Source: Microvirga sp052115485 (GTDB lineage: Bacteria > Pseudomonadota > Alphaproteobacteria > Rhizobiales > Beijerinckiaceae). Taken from it: a stretch of DNA of 64,000 nucleotides. The notes beneath the pieces were generated by a model. The model was not told where the DNA came from and searched no databases. It saw only the letters and a program-made list of their open reading frames with translations. How positions within the stretch are numbered: position 1 is the first letter of the stretch; every line of letters begins with the position of its first letter. This document shows positions 16,789 through 23,557 of this stretch, in pieces. The DNA lies in the NCBI RefSeq assembly GCF_052115485.1, contig NZ_JBFRGU010000001.1, positions 1 to 64,000 on the forward strand, given 5' to 3'. A program made the position numbers and the translations under genes.

Positions 16789-19476
16789 ATGAAAGTCGTC
16801 GTCGTCGAGTCGCCCGCAAAGGCTAAGACGATCAACAAATATCTGGGCAAGGACTACGAGGTCCTGGCTTCCTTCGGTCATATCCGCGATCTGCCGGCCA
16901 AAGACGGCTCGGTCGACCCGGAGGCCGATTTCCGCATGATCTGGCAGTTGGAAGATCGCGGCTCAAAGCGCGTCGCCGATATCGCCAAGGCGATCAAGGG
17001 AGCCGAAAAGCTCATCCTCGCCACCGACCCGGATCGCGAGGGCGAAGCTATTTCCTGGCACGTAGTCGAGGCTCTGCGCGAAAAGAAGGTGCTGAAGGAC
17101 ATTCCGATCGAGCGCGTGACCTTCAACGCCATTACCAAGGACGCGGTGCACACGGCCATGCGCCAGCCCCGTGAGATCGATCAGGCCCTGGTCGACGCCT
17201 ATATGGCGCGCCGTGCCCTCGATTATCTCGTAGGGTTCAATCTTTCGCCCGTTCTATGGCGCAAACTGCCCGGCGCTCGTTCGGCGGGGCGCGTACAATC
17301 CGTGGCGCTCCGACTCGTCTGCGACCGCGAACTTGAGATCGAAACCTTCAAAGCACGCGAATACTGGTCGCTCATTGCCACCCTCGCAACCAAGGAAGGC
17401 GGCGTGTTCGACGCCCGCCTCGTGGGCGCGGACGGCAAGAAGATTACCCGCCTCGACATTGGCAAGGGCGAGGAGGCGGAGGCCTTCAAGCGCGATCTCG
17501 AACTCGCGACCTTCGGCGTCGCGACCGTCGAAGCGAAGCCTGCGAAGCGTCACCCCTACCCGCCTTTCACCACTTCGACCTTGCAGCAGGAAGCCTCCCG
17601 CAAGCTCGGGCTTGCTCCCGCGCAGACCATGCGCCTCGCGCAGCGGCTCTATGAGGGTGTCGATATCGGCGGCGAGACGGTCGGTCTCATTACCTATATG
17701 CGTACCGACGGCGTCGATATGGCCCCGGAGGCCGTGCAAGCCGCGCGCCGGGTGATCGGCAAGGAATACGGTGAGCGCTACGTTCCGGGCGTGCCGCGCA
17801 AGTATACCACCAAAGCCAAGAATGCGCAGGAAGCGCACGAGGCCGTGCGCCCGACCGATATGAGCCGCCTGCCGAAATACGTAGCGAAGTATCTGGAGCC
17901 GGAACAGGCCCGCCTCTACGATCTGATCTGGACGCGCACCATCGCGAGCCAGATGGAATCGGCCGAACTGGAACGCACCACGGTCGACATCACGGCCCGG
18001 GTCGGCCCGCGCCAGCTCGATCTGCGCGCCACCGGCCAAGTGGTGAAGTTCGACGGGTTCCTCACGCTCTACAACGAGAGCAAAGACGACGAGGCGGATG
18101 AGGACGAAGGCCGTCTGCCGCCCATGAAGGCAGGCGACTCGCTGGAGCGCCGCCGCATCGCAGCGACCCAGCATTTCACCGAGCCACCGCCGCGCTTCTC
18201 CGAGGCGAGCCTCGTCAAGCGGATGGAAGAACTCGGCATCGGCCGCCCCTCGACCTACGCCGCCGTGCTTCAGGTTCTGCGTGACCGCGAATATGTACGC
18301 ATCGACAAGAAGCGTCTCGTTCCGGAAGACAAAGGCCGCATCGTCACGGCGTTTCTGGAGAGCTTCTTCCGACGCTACGTGGAATACGATTTCACCGCCG
18401 ATCTCGAAGAGCAGCTCGACCGGGTTTCCAATCACGAGATCGATTGGAAGCAGGTGATGCGCGACTTCTGGCGCGACTTCTCGGCGGCCATCGCCGAAAC
18501 GAAGGAGTTGCGCACGACGGAAGTGCTGGAATCGCTCAACGAGCTTCTCGGCCCGCACATCTTCCCCGACAAGGGCGATGGCTCCAGCCCGCGCGGCTGT
18601 CCGACTTGCGGCACGGGCCAACTCTCCCTGAAGCTCGGCAAGTTCGGCGCGTTCATCGGTTGCTCGAACTACCCCGAGTGCAAATACACCCGCCAACTCG
18701 CCGCAACCGGCGTGAACGGCGAAGGTGATGCGACTTCCGAAGGCGGTCAGCCCGGCGTGAAGGTATTGGGTGACGATCCCGATACCGGTCAGCAGGTCAC
18801 GCTCCGCGATGGCCGTTTCGGCCCCTTCGTGCAATTGGGCGAGGGCGAAAAGCCAAAGCGTTCTTCGATACCGAAGGGCACATCGCCCTCCTCCGTCGAT
18901 CTGGAAAAGGCCCTCAAGCTTCTGGCGCTTCCCCGCACGGTGGCGATGCATCCGGAATCCGGTGAGCCGATCCTCGCCAATATTGGGCGTTACGGGCCTT
19001 ACGTGCAGCACGGCAAGACCTACGCCAATATCGGCAAGGACGACGACGTGCTTGAGATCGGCGCGAACCGCGCCATCGATCTCATCATCGCGAAAGAAAG
19101 CGGCGCAGGCGGCGGTCGTCGTGGCGCGGCCGATCCGGGCCGTCCGCTCGGCGATGATCCGACTTCGGGTAAGCCGATTGTCGTCAAGGCCGGGCGCTTC
19201 GGTCCTTACGTGACTGACGGCGAGACGAACGCCACGCTTCCCCGCGCCGTTTCGGCGGAGGCCGTGACGCTGGCAGAGGCGATTGAACTCCTTGTGGCCC
19301 GTCGCGCGGCAGGCCCGAGCAAGAAGGCGCGTGGCAGGAAGACCGCGACGAAGAAACCCGCAGCCGCTAAGAAGCCTGCCGCGAAGAAAACGGCAACGAA
19401 GACCGCAGCGAAGAAGCCCGCAGCGAAAAAGGCAGCTCCGAAGAAGGCATCGAAAAAAGCCGCGAAAGCCGGTTGA
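16789..19476 (+). CDS. topA: DNA topoisomerase I
   Basis: An 895-residue type IA topoisomerase. The TOPRIM domain opens with VVVESPAKAKTINKYLG and has ATDPDREGEAISWH. The nucleophilic tyrosine is Tyr303 in GLITYMRTDG. One four-cysteine zinc finger follows (CPTCGTGQ ... GCSNYPECKY, near residues 604-628), then three finger-like repeats without cysteines (RFGPFVQ, RYGPYVQ, RFGPYVT). The last 50 residues are a Lys/Ala/Pro tail of histone H1 type. It relaxes negative supercoils. A GGCAGTC/GACTGCC hairpin (16714-16733) lies in the leader. Followed after 4 bases by the mgtC-like gene. Confidence 0.97.
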   Translation: MKVVVVESPAKAKTINKYLGKDYEVLASFGHIRDLPAKDGSVDPEADFRMIWQLEDRGSKRVADIAKAIKGAEKLILATDPDREGEAISWHVVEALREKKVLKDIPIERVTFNAITKDAVHTAMRQPREIDQALVDAYMARRALDYLVGFNLSPVLWRKLPGARSAGRVQSVALRLVCDRELEIETFKAREYWSLIATLATKEGGVFDARLVGADGKKITRLDIGKGEEAEAFKRDLELATFGVATVEAKPAKRHPYPPFTTSTLQQEASRKLGLAPAQTMRLAQRLYEGVDIGGETVGLITYMRTDGVDMAPEAVQAARRVIGKEYGERYVPGVPRKYTTKAKNAQEAHEAVRPTDMSRLPKYVAKYLEPEQARLYDLIWTRTIASQMESAELERTTVDITARVGPRQLDLRATGQVVKFDGFLTLYNESKDDEADEDEGRLPPMKAGDSLERRRIAATQHFTEPPPRFSEASLVKRMEELGIGRPSTYAAVLQVLRDREYVRIDKKRLVPEDKGRIVTAFLESFFRRYVEYDFTADLEEQLDRVSNHEIDWKQVMRDFWRDFSAAIAETKELRTTEVLESLNELLGPHIFPDKGDGSSPRGCPTCGTGQLSLKLGKFGAFIGCSNYPECKYTRQLAATGVNGEGDATSEGGQPGVKVLGDDPDTGQQVTLRDGRFGPFVQLGEGEKPKRSSIPKGTSPSSVDLEKALKLLALPRTVAMHPESGEPILANIGRYGPYVQHGKTYANIGKDDDVLEIGANRAIDLIIAKESGAGGGRRGAADPGRPLGDDPTSGKPIVVKAGRFGPYVTDGETNATLPRAVSAEAVTLAEAIELLVARRAAGPSKKARGRKTATKKPAAAKKPAAKKTATKTAAKKPAAKKAAPKKASKKAAKAG

Positions 19477-19480
19477 TCCG

Positions 19481-20038
19481 ATGACGGAATGGCTGCTGTC
19501 GAAACTCGCAGTGCATCACAACCAGGTGGAGATTCTACTCCGCCTGGGCGCTGCGACCCTGGCAGGAATGGTCATCGGCCTCAACCGCGACAGGCATAAT
19601 AAACCGATCGGCATGCGGACCCTGGGGCTTGTATCTCTCAGCGCCGCAACGGTTGTTCTCTCCGGCACCGTCTTCGGCGAGTTGCAGTTTGAACAGGATG
19701 CCGTAAGCCGCGTCATACAGGGTATTCTGACGGGCGTCGGCTTTCTCGGCGCCGGTGCTATCATGCGCGGTAGGGACGGCTTCGAGGTTCACGGTTTGAC
19801 GACGGCAGCCACGGTCTGGATCGCCGCGGCTCTCGGTGTGACGTCTGCCCTTGGAGCGTGGTTTATCACCGCGACGGGCAGCGTGATCGCGTTGTGCCTC
19901 TTGAGCATGGGAAAGCCGGTCGAACGCTCGCTCATCCGGCTTCTTGACAGCTCGAATGAAACAAATGGAATGACAATGGCGGGCTCAGAAAGCCAGCCAG
20001 AGCGCGAGGGCGCCGATCAGCCCCATCGCCAACCATAG
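19481..20038 (+). CDS. MgtC/SapB family membrane protein
   Basis: A 185-residue membrane protein with the MgtC transmembrane domain: LRLGAATLAGMVIGLNRDRHNKPIGMRTLGLVSL, RVIQGILTGVGFLGAGAIMR, and HGLTTAATVWIAAALGVTSALGAWF, about five helices. The C-terminal ACT-like domain of Salmonella MgtC is missing and the end is hydrophilic. MgtC proteins support growth at low Mg2+ and restrain the F-ATPase; the role of the short alphaproteobacterial form is open. The start at 19481 is 4 bases after the topA stop, so the two are coupled. Its end overlaps a small gene on the opposite strand. Confidence 0.9.
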   Translation: MTEWLLSKLAVHHNQVEILLRLGAATLAGMVIGLNRDRHNKPIGMRTLGLVSLSAATVVLSGTVFGELQFEQDAVSRVIQGILTGVGFLGAGAIMRGRDGFEVHGLTTAATVWIAAALGVTSALGAWFITATGSVIALCLLSMGKPVERSLIRLLDSSNETNGMTMAGSESQPEREGADQPHRQP

Positions 20039-20179
20039 TAGAGCCCCGGACGAAAGAGGGCGGCTTTCGGCAACGGGCATCGCCTCCGGTTCGTTGAACG
20101 CAAAGGCCTCGCCTGCCACGCGGGCGGTGCGGGTCAAGTGCAGGTTCTGTGCCGATCCGAAAACTGTTCTTGTCGTCAC
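19985..20179 (-). CDS. Small C-tail-anchored membrane protein under a general-stress promoter
   Basis: A 64-residue protein starting at GTG (20179) behind a very strong ribosome site (AGAGGGGGA). The first 40 residues are polar; the last 22 (SGALLWLAMGLIGALALWLAF) form a single membrane helix at the extreme C-terminus. A GGAAC-N17-CGTT promoter lies 40-65 bases upstream. I recognise no family. The promoter and ribosome site, rather than homology, argue that it is real. Its end overlaps the end of the mgtC-like gene on the other strand by 54 bases. Confidence 0.72.
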   Translation of the reverse strand: MTTRTVFGSAQNLHLTRTARVAGEAFAFNEPEAMPVAESRPLSSGALLWLAMGLIGALALWLAF

Positions 20180-20218
20180 GTTCGAATCCCCCTCTCTTAA
20201 CCTCGAGCTTAACCGGCC

Positions 20219-20244
20219 AACGTGAATACGACCTAAACAGTTCC
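20219..20244 (-). promoter_or_regulatory. EcfG (general stress sigma factor) promoter
   Basis: On the minus strand GGAAC (20244-20240) and CGTT (20222-20219) are separated by 17 bases, an exact match to the GGAAC-N16/17-CGTT consensus of alphaproteobacterial EcfG/SigT promoters. Transcription would begin near 20212 and give a 33-nt leader before the GTG at 20179. Confidence 0.72.
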
Positions 20245-20420
20245 GTTGATTGTTGAGGTCCAAAGGCCGAACCGTTCGTTTTCTCTCCGCGGAGAGTATG
20301 TCATGACGTTACCTCAAATTTGTGACGACAGGCAATCTTTTCGTTTTCGTTTTGTTCCCGTATTTATGCTTCATGCGATATAGTGATAGGAAGCACGAAT
20401 CATTTCGGTCCCAAGGTTCA

Positions 20421-22481
20421 ATGACTGACAACGACGATCTTTTCGGTGATGGCCGTGGCGCCGCAGCAAAGCGCGCGACGCCCGCCAAGAATGCCACCGC
20501 CAAACCCGTTCGCAGCGCGCCGAGAGTCGCGCCGCTGAGCGAGAGTGATTATGATGCCTCCACCATCGAGGTGCTGGAGGGGCTGGAGCCCGTCCGGCGT
20601 CGTCCGGGTATGTATATCGGCGGCACCGACGAGAAGGCGCTGCACCACCTCTTCGCCGAGGTGATCGACAACTGCATGGACGAGGCGGTCGCGGGCCACG
20701 CGACCTTCATCGAAGTGGAACTGGAGGAAGGCGGCTGGCTCTGCGTGACCGATAACGGGCGCGGCATCCCGGTCGATCCTCACCCGAAATTCCCGAAAAA
20801 GTCGGCGCTCGAAGTCATCATGACGACGCTCCACGCGGGCGGTAAGTTCGACTCGAAGGTCTATGAAACCTCCGGCGGCTTGCACGGCGTCGGCGTGTCG
20901 GTGGTCAACGCGCTCTCCGAGACGCTGGAGGTCGAGGTCGCGCGCGGACAGACACTTTACCGTCAGATCTTCTCGCGCGGCGTTCCTCAGACGAAACTCG
21001 AGACGGTCGGCCGCGCTCCCAATCGTCGCGGCACGAGGGTGCGTTTCAAGCCGGATCACGAGATCTTCGGCAAGGAGGCTCATTTCCTGCCGCGTCGCCT
21101 GTTCAAGATGGCGCGCTCGAAGGCTTATCTGTTCGGTGGTGTCGAAATCCGCTGGAAATGCGCCCCGCCCCTTCTCGATGCGACGGACGTTCCCGCCGAG
21201 GCGGTCTTCCGCTTCCCGAACGGCCTCAAGGATTATCTGGCGCGCGATATCGAGGGCAAGGAACTCGTCACCGATCAGGTCTTCGCTGGAAAGATTACCA
21301 AACAGGGCGGCCACGGCTCGCTCGAATGGGCGGTGTCGTGGATGGCGAACGAGGACGGTTTCTCGTCATCCTACTGTAATACGATTCCGACACCCGAAGG
21401 CGGCACGCACGAAAACGGCCTGCGCATCGCTCTCCTGCGCGGTCTGCGCGACCATGCGGAGCGCGTCAATCAGCAGAAGCGCATGGCGGCGGTGACCACC
21501 GACGACGTGATGGCGACCTGCGCCTCCATGCTTTCGGTTTTCATCCGCGAGCCGGAATTCCAGGGCCAGACCAAGGATAAGCTCGCGACGCTGGAAGCAG
21601 GCCGAATCGTCGAGGCCGCCATCCGCGACGCCTTCGACCATTGGCTCGCCGCTTCGCCGCAGCAGGCCAACAGGTTGCTCGACTGGGTGATCGATCGGGC
21701 AGAGGAGCGGCTGCGCCGACGCCAGGAAAAGGAAGTCGCGCGCAAAACCGCCACCCGCAAGCTGCGCCTTCCCGGCAAACTTGCCGACTGCTCCAATGCG
21801 GGCGCGGAAGGCTCCGAACTCTTCATCGTCGAGGGCGACTCGGCGGGCGGCTCGGCCAAGCAGGCACGAGACCGCAAGACCCAGGCCATCCTGCCCCTGC
21901 GCGGCAAAATCCTGAACGTCGCCTCCGCGGGTCGGGACAAGCTGCACCAGAACCAGCAGCTTTCCGATCTCGTGCAGGCACTCGGCTGCGGCATGGGTTC
22001 CCATTACCGGGACGCCGATCTTCGCTACGAGAAGGTCATCATCATGACCGATGCGGACGTGGACGGCGCGCATATCGCCTCCCTCCTCATCACTTTCTTC
22101 TACCGCCAGATGCCGCGTCTTATCGATGCCGGGCATCTTTATCTCGCCGTGCCCCCGCTCTTCCGCCTCAGCCATGGCGGCAAGACGGTCTATGCGCGCA
22201 CGGAAGCGGATCGGGACAAGCTCCTCAAGTCCACCTTCAAGAACAGCGGCAAGGTCGAGATCGGCCGCTTCAAGGGCCTCGGCGAAATGCTGCCGGCCCA
22301 GCTGAAGGAAACCACTATGGACCCCAAAAAGCGCACGCTTCTCAAGGTTATGGTCGAGACGGACGACCGTCCGGAAACCAGTGACGCCGTCGAGCGTTTG
22401 ATGGGTAACAAACCCGAGGCGCGCTTCACCTTCATCTCGGAACGCGCGGCCTTTGCAGACGAAGCGCAACTCGATATTTAG
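20421..22481 (+). CDS. parE: DNA topoisomerase IV subunit B
   Basis: A 686-residue type IIA topoisomerase ATPase subunit. The GHKL ATPase motifs are EVIDNCMDEAVAG, TDNGRGIPVD and GGLHGVGVSVVNAL; the TOPRIM motifs are EGDSAGGSAKQARDR and MTDADVDGAHI. The QAILPLRGKILNV and LSDLVQALGCGMG segments and the short C-terminus fit ParE rather than GyrB. It unlinks daughter chromosomes together with ParC. The N-terminal 50 residues form a basic, poorly conserved extension. Start at ATG 20421 behind AAGG; upstream in-frame codons are AT-rich leader. Confidence 0.96.
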   Translation: MTDNDDLFGDGRGAAAKRATPAKNATAKPVRSAPRVAPLSESDYDASTIEVLEGLEPVRRRPGMYIGGTDEKALHHLFAEVIDNCMDEAVAGHATFIEVELEEGGWLCVTDNGRGIPVDPHPKFPKKSALEVIMTTLHAGGKFDSKVYETSGGLHGVGVSVVNALSETLEVEVARGQTLYRQIFSRGVPQTKLETVGRAPNRRGTRVRFKPDHEIFGKEAHFLPRRLFKMARSKAYLFGGVEIRWKCAPPLLDATDVPAEAVFRFPNGLKDYLARDIEGKELVTDQVFAGKITKQGGHGSLEWAVSWMANEDGFSSSYCNTIPTPEGGTHENGLRIALLRGLRDHAERVNQQKRMAAVTTDDVMATCASMLSVFIREPEFQGQTKDKLATLEAGRIVEAAIRDAFDHWLAASPQQANRLLDWVIDRAEERLRRRQEKEVARKTATRKLRLPGKLADCSNAGAEGSELFIVEGDSAGGSAKQARDRKTQAILPLRGKILNVASAGRDKLHQNQQLSDLVQALGCGMGSHYRDADLRYEKVIIMTDADVDGAHIASLLITFFYRQMPRLIDAGHLYLAVPPLFRLSHGGKTVYARTEADRDKLLKSTFKNSGKVEIGRFKGLGEMLPAQLKETTMDPKKRTLLKVMVETDDRPETSDAVERLMGNKPEARFTFISERAAFADEAQLDI

Positions 22482-22543
22482 TTGCAAATCACAGGTTGAA
22501 TAAAATTTTCCAATCGTGCCGATAAAAAAATTCAATGTAAGGT

Positions 22544-22568
22544 GGAACCATCCTTATTAAGCGGCGTT
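22544..22568 (+). promoter_or_regulatory. EcfG (general stress sigma factor) promoter for a small RNA
   Basis: GGAAC (22544-22548) and CGTT (22565-22568) are separated by exactly 16 bases, a full consensus match for EcfG/SigT. It lies 60 bases after the parE stop, with no reading frame downstream before a strong intrinsic terminator at 22615-22642. Confidence 0.72.
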
Positions 22569-22574
22569 GACCAG

Positions 22575-22642
22575 ACACTACCGGCTCATTCTGCCCCCAC
22601 GAGCCGGCCCCTTCAGGCCCCGAAAGGGGCCTTTCTTTTTTT
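22575..22642 (+). ncRNA. Putative stress-induced small RNA with a C-rich loop
   Basis: From the predicted EcfG start (about 22575) to the end of the U-tract is about 68 nt. The first hairpin pairs CCGGCTC (22581-22587) with GAGCCGG (22601-22607) around a 13-nt loop that holds CCCCC. The second is the terminator hairpin. The plan (stress sigma factor promoter, exposed C-rich loop, intrinsic terminator) resembles GsrN of Caulobacter, a SigT-dependent RNA that pairs through a C-rich loop. Sequence homology to GsrN is not claimed. It could instead be only the parE terminator region. Confidence 0.5.
22615..22642 (+). terminator. Intrinsic terminator after parE and the putative small RNA
   Basis: Stem AGGCCCC (22615-22621) and GGGGCCT (22626-22632) with a GAAA tetraloop, followed by a run of ten T in eleven bases. 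This is the strongest intrinsic terminator in the window. Confidence 0.92.
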
Positions 22643-22718
22643 CATATTCCTCTCAACTTAGCCGCGAGGTTCGCTCGCGAACGCTTTGGCGGCGGCTTGA
22701 CCAGGTCTGCAGGCCCTC

Positions 22719-23291
22719 CTACGAGCCCGCCTTCGGCTGCTCGGTGACGTCATATGTGCAGCGGAACGCGGCAGCGGCGACGCGATAGGTATCGGACGGA
22801 TTGTTTGGGTCCTGGACGATGGTGTCACCGGGTTTTGCGATCATCGACTCGCCCCATGGCGCGTTGAAGGTGAACGGGCCCTCGGACGCGGAAAGAGTTA
22901 TGAACCGCATCGGCGTTCCGCTCGGGCGAAAGGCTTTGAAACCCTGTGCATCCGCGTCGTTTAGAGCCGTGCCGTAGCGCTTGGCGAACGTCGCCGCCTT
23001 CACCAGATAAAGCTCGTTGCCCGTCTCGGGGCAGCGGTTACGCACGACCATGTCGCCGCTTTCCGCGGGCTTGCTCTTCGTTTCGACGCCCTCCGACTTG
23101 ATAACGGTGACGACGATTTCGCCCGCCTCGGCGGGCTTGGCGTCCACCATTTTCGTCTTCTGCGCTAGGCCCGCGCGCCCGCTCTCGGCGGCTTTCGCGA
23201 AAAAGCCTTTGATATCGAAATCCTGGGCATTGGCGGATGCGGTGAGCATCGCAAACATAAGGGAAAGGCAGAAAGACGATTTAGGCAGCAT
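22719..23291 (-). CDS. Periplasmic hypothetical protein
   Basis: A 190-residue exported protein: signal peptide MLPKSSFCLSLMFAMLTASANA, then DFDIKGFFAKAAESG. It has an imperfect internal repeat (KPAEAGEIVVTVIKSEG and KPAESGDMVVRNRCPETG). Two cysteines remain in the mature part (NRCPETG and FRCTYD near the end) and could form a disulfide. No family recognised. The ATG at 23291 follows GAGGAAACC. It is not in an operon; it faces parE tail-to-tail and is divergent from rnr. Confidence 0.8.
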   Translation of the reverse strand: MLPKSSFCLSLMFAMLTASANAQDFDIKGFFAKAAESGRAGLAQKTKMVDAKPAEAGEIVVTVIKSEGVETKSKPAESGDMVVRNRCPETGNELYLVKAATFAKRYGTALNDADAQGFKAFRPSGTPMRFITLSASEGPFTFNAPWGESMIAKPGDTIVQDPNNPSDTYRVAAAAFRCTYDVTEQPKAGS

Positions 23292-23381
23292 GGTTTCCTC
23301 GCGAGATCCTGACAATGGCACCACATTACGATGCGTCATTGCGAGCCTTATGCCAATCTCTCATGGCTCCTGCGTGACGCC

Positions 23382-23487
23382 CTAGAGCATGATTAGAACA
23401 AGTGGAATCCGGTTGTTCGCCCGGATCATGCGAAATCAAAGAACCTGGAGCTTGATCATGTTTCAAGGAGACCTGATCAAGCTCTAG
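23382..23487. repeat. Intergenic palindromic element (CTAGAGC ... GCTCTAG)
   Basis: A 106-bp element bounded by perfect inverted ends CTAGAGC (23382-23388) and GCTCTAG (23481-23487). Inside are a diverged copy of the GCATGAT...GGATCATGC palindrome and a second arm CTTGATCATG ... CTGATCAAG. It lies in the shared upstream region of the periplasmic hypothetical gene and rnr. It is related to the copies at 34238 and 42250-42350. Confidence 0.75.
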
Positions 23488-23557
23488 CCGCTGCGTCCCT
23501 CGCATGCGACAAAGCACCGAACTTTGAAGCATCGAAGACCCTGAGAAACATCCCCCT

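Noticed and set aside
17254..19011. 585-codon frame antisense to topA
   Set aside because: Its composition is the mirror of a GC-rich gene, with no motif or ribosome site; topA is certain on the plus strand.
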